DNA of 64,000 nt from Chryseobacterium daecheongense (GCF_003729955.1 NZ_RJTX01000001.1:62001-126000), one strand, 5' to 3'. Counted from the first letter of the stretch, positions 1 through 8,800 are shown. Numbers and translations are program-made. Notes: generated from the letters alone by a model not told the origin.

Positions 1-1
1 T

Positions 2-130
2 TTTTCGCTTCCGTTTTTCAATGATAATTTTGATAAAGCAGGTCAGAAGATTTCTAATGAAGAGAAAGACAATGAGTTAAGAGAGAAAATCAAGAAGATT
101 TCTGCTATTGAAACTATCCTTGAAAAATAG
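2..130 (+). CDS. C-terminal end of an unidentified protein (partial)
   Basis: An open frame enters from the left edge and ends at TAG 128-130, giving the last 42 residues of a protein. The tail is highly charged (many Lys and Glu) and probably helical; nothing in it identifies a family. A promoter and a small ORF follow at once, so this gene probably ends its own transcript near here. The true start lies outside the window. Confidence 0.55.
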   Translation, partial: FSLPFFNDNFDKAGQKISNEEKDNELREKIKKISAIETILEK

Positions 131-133
131 AAT

Positions 134-163
134 TTGAATATTAATTTAAAATTAATATCTTTG
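134..163 (+). promoter_or_regulatory. Bacteroidetes-type promoter upstream of the purM leader
   Basis: TTG at 134-136 and TATCTTTG at 156-163 are separated by 19 bases, which matches the Bacteroidetes sigma consensus TTG-N17-23-TAnnTTTG. The box lies 14 bases before a 24-codon ORF and is the only good promoter match before purM. Confidence 0.65.
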
Positions 164-177
164 CAAAAAGAAAAATA

Positions 178-252
178 ATGAAAATTCAGACCAATTTTAA
201 AGAATGTTTTTCCAAGAAAGGAGAAACTGTGGGCTCTGAAATTCTGAGATAA
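178..252 (+). CDS. Small leader ORF (24 codons) upstream of purM
   Basis: ATG 178 to TAA 250-252 encodes 24 residues beginning MKIQTNFKEC. It sits between a good promoter and an intrinsic terminator hairpin, with purM beyond. This layout resembles an attenuator leader, but the peptide shows no run of one regulatory amino acid. It could also be a small standalone protein or chance. I recognise no family. Confidence 0.35.
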   Translation: MKIQTNFKECFSKKGETVGSEILR

Positions 253-259
253 CATAACG

Positions 260-290
260 GCCGATAATCTACCAAGATTGTCGGCTTTTT
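260..290 (+). terminator. Intrinsic terminator/attenuator between leader ORF and purM
   Basis: GCCGATAATCT (260-270) pairs with AGATTGTCGGC (275-285), 11 base pairs with one G-U, followed by five T. It ends the leader transcript before purM unless read through. Confidence 0.7.
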
Positions 291-340
291 ATTTTCTGAA
301 AACCGATATAAAAAGTTTGAAATAAATTTCTAAAAGTACA

Positions 341-1333
341 ATGAGCAACACTTACAAATCTGCGGGCGTAGACAAAGAGGAAGGTTACAAAACCGTTGAC
401 AAGATAAAAAAAGCGGTGGGTGAAACCCATAATTCCAATGTATTGAACCATTTGGGAAGTTTTGGGGCTTTCTACGAAATAGGAGGGTACAAGAACCCTG
501 TTTTGGTTTCCGGAACAGATGGAGTAGGAACCAAGCTGAAAGTAGCTTTGGATACCCAAAAGTATGACTCTATCGGTGTAGATTGTTTCGCGATGTGTGC
601 CAATGATATTCTTTGCCATGGGGCAAAACCATTATTCTTTTTAGATTACCTGGCTTGCGGAAAACTGGATTCTGAAATTGCTGCAGAAATCGTTTTAGGA
701 ATGGTAGAAGCTTGTAAGGATAATAATTGTGCATTGATTGGTGGGGAAACCGCTGAAATGCCTGGGATGTATCAGCCGGGAGATTATGATGTGGCAGGAT
801 TCTGTGTAGGGATCGTAGAGAAAGATCAGATTATCGACGGTTCCAAAATCAAAGCAGGAGACAAGATTATTGCATTGCCAAGTTCAGGTTTCCACTCGAA
901 CGGATTTTCACTGGTAAGAAAAGTATTCCCGAATTTTGAAGAAGAATTTGAAGGAAAGCCATTATATGAAACCCTTTTAGTTCCTACAAGATTGTATTAT
1001 AAAGACATCCATAAAGTGATCGGAGAAGTACAGGTTGCAGGAATTGCTCACATTACAGGAGGAGGTTTATATGAAAACGTTCCAAGAATTATCCCTGAAG
1101 GATTATGTGCTTCCATTGATGCATCAAAAATCAGGATTCCAAGCATTATGCTTGAATTGGAAAAAAGAGGTGGTGTAGCTCGTGAAGAAATGTTCGGAAC
1201 ATTCAATATGGGAGTGGGAATGACAATTGTTGTAGATGCAGAACACGCAGAAAAAGTATTACATCTTTTGGATGATGCCTATGAAATCGGAGAAATAACA
1301 AAAGGAAGCGAGAAAATCCATTTATCAATATAA
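341..1333 (+). CDS. purM: Phosphoribosylformylglycinamidine cyclo-ligase (AIR synthetase)
   Basis: The 330-residue protein closes the imidazole ring of AIR from FGAM using ATP, the fifth step of de novo purine synthesis, in the cytoplasm. The glycine-rich ATP-binding stretch GTDGVGTK is at residues 58-65 and the family motif GGETAEMPGMY at 134-144. The length is close to the usual 330-350. It heads a same-strand run purM-purN-purH-purD-guaA. The ATG at 341 is the only start that gives the normal N-terminus. No clear promoter lies between the terminator at 260-290 and this start, so expression may depend on readthrough. Confidence 0.95.
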   Translation: MSNTYKSAGVDKEEGYKTVDKIKKAVGETHNSNVLNHLGSFGAFYEIGGYKNPVLVSGTDGVGTKLKVALDTQKYDSIGVDCFAMCANDILCHGAKPLFFLDYLACGKLDSEIAAEIVLGMVEACKDNNCALIGGETAEMPGMYQPGDYDVAGFCVGIVEKDQIIDGSKIKAGDKIIALPSSGFHSNGFSLVRKVFPNFEEEFEGKPLYETLLVPTRLYYKDIHKVIGEVQVAGIAHITGGGLYENVPRIIPEGLCASIDASKIRIPSIMLELEKRGGVAREEMFGTFNMGVGMTIVVDAEHAEKVLHLLDDAYEIGEITKGSEKIHLSI

Positions 1334-1341
1334 CAATTGAT

Positions 1342-1395
1342 CAATGTATCAGTGTACCAATAACAATATGGTTACATTGATAAACTGATACATTG
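1342..1395. repeat. Extragenic imperfect palindrome between purM and purN
   Basis: CAATGTATCAGT (1342-1353) is the exact reverse complement of ACTGATACATTG (1384-1395), and an inner GTACC/GGTTAC pair extends the hairpin. It fills most of the 76-base gap between purM and purN and resembles the REP-like palindromes scattered through Chryseobacterium intergenic DNA (recalled, not searched). It has no T tract, so it is probably not a terminator. Confidence 0.6.
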
Positions 1396-1409
1396 TTACA
1401 TTTAATAAC

Positions 1410-1982
1410 ATGAAAAACATCGTTGTACTCGTTTCAGGTTCCGGAACCAACCTTCAAAGAATCATAGATACTATTGACAATGGAGAGATCCAGAATGCCA
1501 AAGTCACTCTGGTTGTTGCCGACAGAGAGTGTTATGGGCTGGAAAGAGCAAAGAATCATCATATTGAAAATATACTGATTCCGAGAGGAAAGAATTTCAG
1601 CAGTGAGTTGAGTAAAGTAATCCCTGAAAATACAGATTTAATCGTATTGGCCGGATTCCTGTCTATTCTGAAACCTGAATTCTGCGAAGCCTGGAAAGGT
1701 AAAATCATTAATATCCATCCTGCGATGCTTCCGAAGTTCGGAGGAAAAGGAATGTGGGGAATGAATGTTCACAATGCCGTTATTGAGGCTAAAGAAAAAG
1801 AAAGTGGTGCAACGGTTCATTTTGTAACATCAGGAATTGATGAGGGAGAAATTATTCTTCAGAAATGTTTTGAAGTGACGGAAAACGACACTCCTGAAAC
1901 ATTAGCACAAAAAGTACATCAGATAGAATATGAAATCTTCCCGAAGGCCATCAATAAAGTATTAAATAATGTACTCAGCTGA
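1410..1982 (+). CDS. purN: Phosphoribosylglycinamide formyltransferase
   Basis: The 190-residue enzyme transfers the formyl group of 10-formyl-THF to GAR, the third step of purine synthesis. Visible landmarks are the N-terminal loop GSGTN (10-14), NIHPAMLP with Asn101 and His103, and Asp144 in GIDEG. These are the family's catalytic Asn, His and Asp. The length is a little short of the E. coli enzyme (212). It follows purM after 76 bases that hold a palindrome, and precedes purH in the same direction. Confidence 0.95.
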   Translation: MKNIVVLVSGSGTNLQRIIDTIDNGEIQNAKVTLVVADRECYGLERAKNHHIENILIPRGKNFSSELSKVIPENTDLIVLAGFLSILKPEFCEAWKGKIINIHPAMLPKFGGKGMWGMNVHNAVIEAKEKESGATVHFVTSGIDEGEIILQKCFEVTENDTPETLAQKVHQIEYEIFPKAINKVLNNVLS

Positions 1983-2035
1983 TAATTGAGCAGTTGACCA
2001 ATTATTGACCGCTTTTATATTAATAAAAAACACAT

Positions 2036-2135
2036 TTAGATTTTGAAAAAATATTTCGAAAGCATTTGAAAAAATCTAAGTAAAATAAAGTAAATCCGGG
2101 GGTGAAAGACCGGAATACAGTTTGAAATAGCTGTA
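2036..2135 (+). promoter_or_regulatory. Structured 5' leader candidate upstream of purH
   Basis: Three stems lie in the 176-base gap before purH. TTAGATTTT 2036-2044 pairs with AAAATCTAA 2071-2079. TCCGG 2095-2099 pairs with CCGGA 2110-2114. TACAG 2116-2120 pairs with CTGTA 2131-2135. There is no T tract and no clear TAnnTTTG promoter. The folding and any ligand are inference; the ZTP riboswitch consensus is not visible. Confidence 0.35.
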
Positions 2136-2158
2136 AAAAGTAAAAAATCGAAAGTAAA

Positions 2159-3676
2159 ATGAGTAAAAAACGAGTTTTAATCAGTGTTTCTGACAAAAGC
2201 GGGTTAATAGAATTCGCGCAGTTTTTGGAAGCCCAGAATTATGAATTAATTTCTACGGGAGGAACTTTCAAACATTTGAAAGATGCTGGTTTAAATCCAA
2301 TTCAGATTGATGAGGTTACCAATTTCCCTGAAATGCTTGATGGAAGAGTGAAGACCTTACACCCTAAAGTTCATGGCGGGCTTTTGGCTGTACGTTCCAA
2401 CGAAGAGCATATGAAGACCGTTCAGGAGCACGGAATTGGGTTGATAGACATGGTGATCGTGAATCTTTATCCTTTCTTTGAGAATGTAAACAAAGACATT
2501 TCTTTACATGAAAAGGTAGAATTCATCGATATCGGTGGTCCTTCCATGCTACGTTCTGCAGCTAAGAACTTTGACTCTGTTACCGTAATTACTGATGTGG
2601 AAGATTATACCACAGTAAAACTGGAAATGGAGCAAAACGGTGATACGTATATTGAAACCCGTAAGAAATTGGCCGGTAAAGTATTCAATCTTACTTCTGC
2701 TTACGATGCAGCTATTTCAAGAATGCTTTTAGATGAAGAATATCCTACGTATTTAAATGCATCCTATAAGAAAGTTTCTGACCTGAGATACGGAGAAAAT
2801 CCACATCAGACAGCAGCTTATTATGTTTCTACTTTTGAAAACGGGGCGATGAAGGATTTTGAACAGTTAGGTGGAAAAGAGCTTTCTTTCAACAATCTTC
2901 GTGATATGGACCTTTGCTGGAAAGTGGTAAACGAGTTCAAAGAAGAAATGGCTTGTTGTGCCGTGAAACATTCTACACCTTGTGGAGTGGCGATCGGAAC
3001 TTCAGCTTTGGAAACCTATCAGAAAACTTTCGAATGTGATCCGGTTTCCATCTTTGGCGGAATTGTTGCCATGAACTACAAAATTGATGCGGCAACAGCT
3101 GAAGAATTGAATAAAACATTCCTTGAAATTGTAATGGCTCCTGATTTTGATGAAGATGCCTTAGAAATTTTAAGAAAGAAAAAGAATTTAAGAATTATAA
3201 AAATTGTAAATCCTGTTTCTGATAAGCAGATGTGGGTGAAGATTGATGGTGGAATGCTGGTTCAGGATTATGATACTCATTTCTCTGAAGACATCAAAGT
3301 AGTAACCAACGTACAGCCTACCGAAGAACAGAAAAAAGCATTGTTGTTCTCTCAGAGAGTTGTGAAGTATGTGAAATCCAATGCTATTGTTGTTTCCAAC
3401 GGAATCCAGGCTTTTGGAATCGGTGGAGGTCAGGTAAACAGAATCTGGGCGACACAGCAAGCTATTGAAAGAGCAAAAGAGAAGTTTTCGGGAGATTTGG
3501 TATTGGCCTCAGATGCTTTCTTCCCATTCCGCGATGTTGTAGATTTCTGCGCTCAGGAAGGTATCAAAGCGATCATTCAGCCAGGTGGAAGTGTAAAAGA
3601 CCAGGACAGCATCGATGCGGCTAATGAGCATGCGATTCCGATGATGTTTACAGGGATGAGACACTTTTTACACTAA
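2159..3676 (+). CDS. purH: Bifunctional AICAR transformylase / IMP cyclohydrolase
   Basis: The 505-residue protein performs the last two steps to IMP. The N-terminal MGS-like IMP cyclohydrolase domain (about 1-140) shows STGGT (32-36), TLHPKVHGG (66-74) and SAAKN (133-137). The C-terminal transformylase domain has RYGENPHQ (210-217) and the catalytic Lys270-His271 in AVKHSTPCG. The length fits the bacterial family (about 505-530). It is flanked by purN and purD on the same strand. The upstream gap has possible RNA structure, and the gap to purD holds a separate promoter. Confidence 0.96.
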   Translation: MSKKRVLISVSDKSGLIEFAQFLEAQNYELISTGGTFKHLKDAGLNPIQIDEVTNFPEMLDGRVKTLHPKVHGGLLAVRSNEEHMKTVQEHGIGLIDMVIVNLYPFFENVNKDISLHEKVEFIDIGGPSMLRSAAKNFDSVTVITDVEDYTTVKLEMEQNGDTYIETRKKLAGKVFNLTSAYDAAISRMLLDEEYPTYLNASYKKVSDLRYGENPHQTAAYYVSTFENGAMKDFEQLGGKELSFNNLRDMDLCWKVVNEFKEEMACCAVKHSTPCGVAIGTSALETYQKTFECDPVSIFGGIVAMNYKIDAATAEELNKTFLEIVMAPDFDEDALEILRKKKNLRIIKIVNPVSDKQMWVKIDGGMLVQDYDTHFSEDIKVVTNVQPTEEQKKALLFSQRVVKYVKSNAIVVSNGIQAFGIGGGQVNRIWATQQAIERAKEKFSGDLVLASDAFFPFRDVVDFCAQEGIKAIIQPGGSVKDQDSIDAANEHAIPMMFTGMRHFLH

Positions 3677-3705
3677 TTAAAATAGAATTAAAATTGGTTT
3701 TGAGA

Positions 3706-3737
3706 TTGTATTTATAGCATTCAAAATTATATATTTG
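3706..3737 (+). promoter_or_regulatory. Promoter of purD
   Basis: TTG 3706-3708 and TATATTTG 3730-3737 are separated by 21 bases, a full match to the Bacteroidetes consensus. The leader to the purD ATG is 28 bases, so purD can be expressed apart from purH. Confidence 0.65.
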
Positions 3738-3765
3738 TAAAATTAGACTAGTTAATTAATAAAGT

Positions 3766-5004
3766 ATGAGAATATTAATCATAGGTGAAGGTGGAAGAGA
3801 ATCTGCGTTGGCAGCAAAACTTCATAAAGACTCCAGAGTTACTAAAATGTTTTTTGCTAACGGAAACGCTACTACCGATGCAATAGGGAAAAATGTTCAT
3901 TTATCAGAAATCAAAGAACTTAGAGATTTCGCTATCAAAGAAAAAGTAGATTTAACGATTGTAGGTCCTGAAGCACCATTGGTAGCTGGTTTGAAGGACG
4001 AATTCAAAAAACACGATCTTAAAGTTTTCGGTCCTGATCAGAAAGTAGCAAGTCTTGAAGGAAGTAAGGCTTTCTCTAAGAAGTTTATGCAGACCTATGA
4101 TATCAAAACAGCAAAAGCTGTGGTATTTGATTCATATCCTGATGCAAAAGCATATGTTCAGACCCAGGAATATCCGCTGGTGGTTAAAGCAAGTGGTTTG
4201 GCAGGTGGAAAAGGAGTAGTGATCTGTGACACCATTGAAGAAGCAGAAGCTACGATCCACGATTTCATGATCCGTAGGATTTATGGTGATGCAGGGATCC
4301 AATTGGTTATCGAGGAATATTTACAAGGTTTTGAGGCTTCTATCATTGCATTCTCAAACGGTGAAAAATTATTCCCATGTATTCCTGTAAAAGATTACAA
4401 AAAAGCAGGAAACGGTGATAAAGGTCCAAATACAGGAGGTATGGGATCTGTAGCACCCAGTCCTGAGTTTACCCAGGAACATTATGCAGATTTCGAAAAA
4501 AATATCCTAGAAACAACTATTAAAGGTCTTAAAGGAGAAGGCTTTAGTTTCAAAGGAATCATTTTCTTCGGATTGATGGTGACGAAAAAAGGAACTTACC
4601 TTCTTGAATATAACATGAGATTTGGTGATCCTGAAACTCAGGTTCTGATGGCTCTTATGGAAAACAACCTTTTGGATGTGATCAATGACTGTATGAACGG
4701 TAAAGATATCCAGCTTAGATTCAAAGATGAAAAAGCGGTTTGTCTGGTAATGTGTTCAGGAGGTTACCCGAGAAATATCGAGACAGGCTTTGAGATTGTA
4801 GGAGAAAACAAAGTGAAGCATAGCCAGCTTTTATATGCTGGTGCGATCAAAAAAGGAGATAAAGTGGTTTCTAACGGCGGTAGAGTACTGAATCTGGTTG
4901 CTACAGGGGCTACTTATGATGAGGCCCGTAAGAAAGTTTATGAAGATGCCATTCCTGTTCACTTCGACTATAGTTTCTACAGAGAAGACATCGGAAAATT
5001 CTAA
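3766..5004 (+). CDS. purD: Phosphoribosylamine-glycine ligase (GAR synthetase)
   Basis: The 412-residue ATP-grasp enzyme joins phosphoribosylamine and glycine, the second step of purine synthesis. The N-terminal domain begins with GEGGRESALA (7-16), where most homologues have GREHA. The ATP-grasp core shows KASGLAGGKGV (141-151) and the late metal-binding stretch YNMRFGDPETQ. The length is typical (about 420). It has its own promoter and a strong terminator 17 bases after the stop. Confidence 0.96.
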   Translation: MRILIIGEGGRESALAAKLHKDSRVTKMFFANGNATTDAIGKNVHLSEIKELRDFAIKEKVDLTIVGPEAPLVAGLKDEFKKHDLKVFGPDQKVASLEGSKAFSKKFMQTYDIKTAKAVVFDSYPDAKAYVQTQEYPLVVKASGLAGGKGVVICDTIEEAEATIHDFMIRRIYGDAGIQLVIEEYLQGFEASIIAFSNGEKLFPCIPVKDYKKAGNGDKGPNTGGMGSVAPSPEFTQEHYADFEKNILETTIKGLKGEGFSFKGIIFFGLMVTKKGTYLLEYNMRFGDPETQVLMALMENNLLDVINDCMNGKDIQLRFKDEKAVCLVMCSGGYPRNIETGFEIVGENKVKHSQLLYAGAIKKGDKVVSNGGRVLNLVATGATYDEARKKVYEDAIPVHFDYSFYREDIGKF

Positions 5005-5020
5005 TAAAAATCACGAAAAA

Positions 5021-5049
5021 AGATTTGGAGCGCTTCCAAGTCTTTTTTT
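5021..5049 (+). terminator. Intrinsic terminator after purD
   Basis: AGATTTGGAG (5021-5030) pairs with CTTCCAAGTCT (ending 5043) over 10 pairs including two G-U, with a 3-base loop and seven T (5043-5049). Confidence 0.8.
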
Positions 5050-5074
5050 GTAAAAACATTTAAATCGGCAATAT

Positions 5075-5184
5075 GCTTTAAGCGGTAAGCGACAGGCTTT
5101 ATAAAGGTCGAACAAGCCTATTGCATGCTGCTTGTAGCTTAAAGCTCTATTATCAATTATTAATTATTAATTATCAATTATATA
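5075..5184. repeat. Extragenic palindrome and AT-rich tandem repeat before guaA
   Basis: GCTTTAAGC (5075-5083) pairs with GCTTAAAGC (5137-5145), and AGGCTT (5094-5099) with AAGCCT (5114-5119), forming a long imperfect hairpin. It is followed by degenerate ATTA/AATTAT repeats up to the guaA start. No coding sequence or TAnnTTTG box is visible here. Confidence 0.5.
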
Positions 5185-6714
5185 ATGAACAACGGTATTA
5201 TCATATTAGATTTCGGATCCCAGTACAACCAGCTTATCGGAAGAAGAATCCGTGAGATGGGGGTATATTCTGAAATCCTGCCTTTCAATACACCTCTACA
5301 AACTATTATAGAAAAACAGCCAAAAGGGATCATCCTTTCCGGCGGACCAAGCTCAGTGAATGCAGAAAATGCCCACTTAGTTGAGAAAGAACTATATGAG
5401 CAGGGAATACCTGTATTGGGAATCTGCTACGGAATGCAGCTAACAGCTCATGTTTTAGGCGGAAAAGTACATAAAGGAGTGAAAGGTGAGTATGGAAAAG
5501 CCCACCTGGAAATTGTAAAAGAGAGTGCTTTACTTCAAGGGGTTTCTCAAAACTCTGTCGTTTGGATGAGCCACTTTGATGAAGTAGGAATGCCTCCTCC
5601 TGGTTTTGAGCTGAATGCGACTTCCGGAGTTATTGCTTCCATTTCTAATGCTGAAAGAAATATTTACTGTGTTCAGTTCCACCCGGAAGTTTCCCATACG
5701 GAAGAAGGTGGTAAAATGCTTGAAAATTTCGTGTTCGGAATCTGTAAAGCGGAGAAAAACTGGAAATTAACCAATTATATCGAGAAAACAGTTGCTGAGA
5801 TTCGTGAAAAAGTAGGAGATAACAAGGTAATCCTTGGACTTTCAGGTGGAGTGGATTCTTCTGTAGCGGCTGTTTTGATCCATAAAGCGATCGGTGACCA
5901 ATTAACCTGTATTTTCGTAGATACCGGTCTATTAAGGAAGAATGAAGGCCAGAAAGTAATGGATAACTATGGAGAGCATTTCCATATGAATATCAAAATG
6001 GTGGATGCTTCCAAAAGATTTTTATCCAAGCTTGAAGGAGTTGATGATCCTGAACAGAAAAGAAAGATCATCGGAAACGAGTTCATTCATGTTTTTGATG
6101 AAGAATCTCATAAAATTGAGGGTGCTAAGTTTTTGGCACAGGGAACCATTTATCCGGATGTGATCGAAAGTCAGTCGGTGAACGGACCTTCAGCGGTAAT
6201 CAAATCCCATCACAATGTAGGTGGACTTCCGGAAGATATGGAATTCGAATTATTAGAGCCATTAAGAGAGCTTTTCAAGGATGAAGTAAGAAAGGTAGGA
6301 GAGGAGCTTGGAATTCCACATCATTTGGTATACAGACACCCTTTTCCGGGACCAGGTTTAGGAATCAGAGTTTTAGGAGCGGTAGATGCTGAAAAAGTAA
6401 AGATTCTTCAGGAAGCAGATGATATTTTCATTGAAGAGCTCTATAAAAATGACCTGTACGAAAAAGTTTCTCAGGCTTTCGTAGTATTGCTTCCGGTAAA
6501 ATCCGTAGGAGTAATGGGAGATGAGAGAACGTATGAATATACTGCAGTAGTTCGTTCTGCGAATACGATAGACTTTATGACGGCAACATGGAGCAAGCTA
6601 CCTTATGAGTTTCTTGAAACGGTTTCCAACAGAATCATCAACGAGGTAAGAGGGATCAACAGAGTAGCGTATGATATCTCTAGCAAACCGCCAGCAACGA
6701 TAGAATGGGAATAA
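5185..6714 (+). CDS. guaA: GMP synthase (glutamine-hydrolysing)
   Basis: The 509-residue enzyme aminates XMP to GMP. The class I glutamine amidotransferase domain (about 1-190) has nucleophile Cys81 in GICYGMQL and His166/Glu168 in QFHPEVS. The ATP pyrophosphatase domain has the PP-loop LSGGVDSS (219-226). The C-terminal dimerisation domain ends with SKPPATIEWE, typical of GuaA. It completes the purine block downstream of purD and is followed by a perfect terminator. Confidence 0.97.
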   Translation: MNNGIIILDFGSQYNQLIGRRIREMGVYSEILPFNTPLQTIIEKQPKGIILSGGPSSVNAENAHLVEKELYEQGIPVLGICYGMQLTAHVLGGKVHKGVKGEYGKAHLEIVKESALLQGVSQNSVVWMSHFDEVGMPPPGFELNATSGVIASISNAERNIYCVQFHPEVSHTEEGGKMLENFVFGICKAEKNWKLTNYIEKTVAEIREKVGDNKVILGLSGGVDSSVAAVLIHKAIGDQLTCIFVDTGLLRKNEGQKVMDNYGEHFHMNIKMVDASKRFLSKLEGVDDPEQKRKIIGNEFIHVFDEESHKIEGAKFLAQGTIYPDVIESQSVNGPSAVIKSHHNVGGLPEDMEFELLEPLRELFKDEVRKVGEELGIPHHLVYRHPFPGPGLGIRVLGAVDAEKVKILQEADDIFIEELYKNDLYEKVSQAFVVLLPVKSVGVMGDERTYEYTAVVRSANTIDFMTATWSKLPYEFLETVSNRIINEVRGINRVAYDISSKPPATIEWE

Positions 6715-6732
6715 CCCGATAAAAAATACCCT

Positions 6733-6775
6733 AAAAAAACATTTTATGACTTTACTCATAAAATGTTTTTTTTTT
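6733..6775 (+). terminator. Intrinsic terminator after guaA
   Basis: AACATTTTATGA (6738-6749) pairs perfectly with TCATAAAATGTT (6756-6767), with A-rich and T-rich flanks and about ten T in all. Confidence 0.85.
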
Positions 6776-6841
6776 AGGAGGTAACTTTGTAGCGGAATTA
6801 AATAATTTCAAATAATTTTTTTTTCATCATTTGTGTTTTTT

Positions 6842-6864
6842 ACCTCCCGAAAGGGAGGTTTTTT
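6842..6864 (+). terminator. Second hairpin terminator, possibly of a short RNA
   Basis: ACCTCCC (6842-6848) and GGGAGGT (6853-6859) enclose a GAAA tetraloop, followed by six T. A TAnnTTTG-like box (TAACTTTG, 6782-6789) lies just upstream with no gene between, so a RNA of about 70 nt is possible. No -33 TTG is visible. Confidence 0.55.
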
Positions 6865-6896
6865 ATATTATAAACAGATTGTGTGTATAAAAATAA

Positions 6897-6926
6897 ACCG
6901 AGCAATCTCAGATCACTCGGTTTTTT
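6897..6926. terminator. Bidirectional terminator at the end of the RHS locus
   Basis: CCGAG (6898-6902) and CTCGG (6916-6920) close a hairpin with an inner AATC... stem. T-rich tracts lie on both strands, so it can end the leftward toxin/immunity transcript as well as rightward RNA. Confidence 0.65.
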
Positions 6927-6943
6927 GGTTTTTATCACCACAA

Positions 6944-7645
6944 CTAAAAAATAGTATAAATAAATGGAACTGTATTGCTTTCAAGTTTGCCATCAAAAAA
7001 AATATATTTTTTGAGTTTTTGTTTTTGCTTTAGAGTTAAATATTCCTGGACTTTCTTATCTATGCATAGTTGGAGTGTTAAAGCATAATTTTTTTTATCA
7101 TTCAAAACATAATAATCATAAAAAAATGTATCTCCCCGTTTTATATCAAAAATATCCAGTTTCATTTTTAAGATTAAGTTTTGTTTTGGTGTTAAGAATA
7201 GGAGGTGATTCATTACGTATAAATTTCTTTTAGCTTCAAAATCACTTTTTAAGCCATTTTCTTTTTGCCATCTTGTTATTTTCCTCTTTTCTTTTTGATC
7301 TTTTCTATTTAACTTTTCAAGTTGATCATCTCCTGAATGATAACTTCTAATTAAAGATATAGCTGGCTCATTTGTTACTCTATCTTTGAAGACTACTGTA
7401 AATGCAAAAAAATTATAGGGATTATTAAAATTATGAATACCACTGCAAAGTTCATCAGAATTATATCCTTTAAAACTTTTTTTATCTAAAGGTATTGCAT
7501 AATAACTGTTAGTTAAGTTAGTAATACTAATTGTTATTTCTGACGTTGATGAAGAGGTTTTTTCTAATGAAACAATTTTAACATCTATTTGTCCAAAACA
7601 TAGAGTATATAACAAAAAGATTATAAGGGTTATTGTTTTTCTCAT
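6944..7645 (-). CDS. Exported immunity candidate of orphan RHS module 5
   Basis: This 233-residue protein starts with a clear signal peptide (MRKTITLIIFLLYTLCFGQ). Its mature part is beta-rich at first, then Lys-rich. I recognise no family. Its ATG overlaps the stop of the HExxH toxin module by four bases, the classic toxin-immunity arrangement, so translation is likely coupled. The predicted periplasmic or surface location suggests it blocks a protease acting in the envelope. Immunity is inferred from position only. It ends the RHS locus, with a terminator just downstream. Confidence 0.6.
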   Translation of the reverse strand: MRKTITLIIFLLYTLCFGQIDVKIVSLEKTSSSTSEITISITNLTNSYYAIPLDKKSFKGYNSDELCSGIHNFNNPYNFFAFTVVFKDRVTNEPAISLIRSYHSGDDQLEKLNRKDQKEKRKITRWQKENGLKSDFEAKRNLYVMNHLLFLTPKQNLILKMKLDIFDIKRGDTFFYDYYVLNDKKNYALTLQLCIDKKVQEYLTLKQKQKLKKYIFFDGKLESNTVPFIYTIF

Positions 7646-8670
7646 TTTTTTATCTTTGATTTTGCGTTATTAATAAATAAATTATAGGAGTTAAGTAGGT
7701 TAGGAAGATTATTTTTAACAATATCAATAGCTGTTTGTTCATATCTAGCCTGTATGTTTCTTGCCTCTGGGCCGTGAACTCGATAAGTATAATCCCATGC
7801 ATTGGAAATATCTGGGTGGCTCCATCTTTCTTCCCATGAATAAGATATGAATTCTGAAAAATATCCAAAAGCATTACTTTCATTTCTACCCTTTAAATTT
7901 ACTGTTTCATAAAAGTTTGGTAAAAAATAATCGGTTATCGAATGATTCATTTCATGTCCAATAGCATAAGCTAACACTAATACATTTGATATATTGCTCA
8001 TATTTAATAAGATTTTATATCCTTCAGCTTTTGCCATAATATCTTTTCTTGTGGTTTTTTCGAAAAATACACTGGCAGATAACTTTTGTCCAGCTACAAT
8101 GTTAAGTATAATGTTTAGTTCATTAAATACATCTACATTTAATAGCTTAGCCGCATGTTCAAATTTAGCTTTTGTATTAAGTGGATCTTTAAATCCACCT
8201 GCTTCTAGACGATCTATCATAGAAAATAATGCTCCAACTGAACCATTCTTATTTAGCAAATAATCTTGGAAAAATGCAAAAAACATTTTATCAGTAGTAA
8301 AAATTCCACCGTTTCCGCCACCGCCACTATTATCGCCTGTCATAAAGGTATTATATCCTTTTTTATCAGGTGATCTCCAGTTTATATGATGATAATTATT
8401 AAAATCCTCCATTTCACTATGCCAAACACCATTAGAATCATAAGAACCCATACCATCAGGATCAGTAAAAACAACAGGATTGTCCATCGCATAATGATAA
8501 GGCGACCATCTTCTGTAGCTTTCTGCTAAAGGATCAATAACTCCCCATCTTCCCAGATCCGGCATATACATTCTGGCTCCGAAGTCATACATACCATTTT
8601 CCTGAAGCTCCTTACCATTAAATTTGTATTGGTAAGCATTCTGGGTAGTGGCTGTGTAATTATGCAGCAT
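7642..8670 (-). CDS. Orphan RHS tip module 5: RHS core remnant with HExxH protease domain
   Basis: The 342-residue ORF opens with the end of an RHS core: MLHNYTATTQN, then the RHS hallmark DLGRWGVIDPLAE and a DPDG motif near residue 73. A Gly-rich linker leads to a zincin-like tip with HEMNH at 239-243 and downstream acidic residues that could supply the third zinc ligand. No signal peptide or YD repeats are present, so alone it is a displaced tip, not a secreted toxin. Upstream the core continues in frame but meets a TAA at 8716-8718. The start at ATG 8670 is therefore a restart, if it is expressed at all. It could be transferred onto the intact RHS gene by recombination. Confidence 0.65.
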   Translation of the reverse strand: MLHNYTATTQNAYQYKFNGKELQENGMYDFGARMYMPDLGRWGVIDPLAESYRRWSPYHYAMDNPVVFTDPDGMGSYDSNGVWHSEMEDFNNYHHINWRSPDKKGYNTFMTGDNSGGGGNGGIFTTDKMFFAFFQDYLLNKNGSVGALFSMIDRLEAGGFKDPLNTKAKFEHAAKLLNVDVFNELNIILNIVAGQKLSASVFFEKTTRKDIMAKAEGYKILLNMSNISNVLVLAYAIGHEMNHSITDYFLPNFYETVNLKGRNESNAFGYFSEFISYSWEERWSHPDISNAWDYTYRVHGPEARNIQARYEQTAIDIVKNNLPNLLNSYNLFINNAKSKIKK

Positions 8671-8800
8671 CCCGAAAGGGTAGTAGTCGTTATTTTCTAC
8701 AATTTCTCCGGGCTTTTAGTAATCTATACACATCTGACTCCATCCAGATTTGGAACATTGTACCACTTTGTATTGTCTTGGCTGGATAATGCCATATTGA
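8671..8800 (-). pseudogene. Decayed RHS core sequence upstream of module 5
   Basis: In the frame of module 5 this stretch reads like the intact RHS protein (IQPRQY, then PGEIVENNDYYPFG), but a TAA at 8716-8718 replaces the Trp-Gln before PGEI. Homology fades near 8800. It is a broken remnant of the RHS core. Confidence 0.65.

Noticed and set aside
2036..2158. ZTP riboswitch upstream of purH
   Set aside because: ZTP riboswitches often precede purH, but the consensus GUCGUGACUGGC and CCACCGGG blocks are not visible; only generic stems are.
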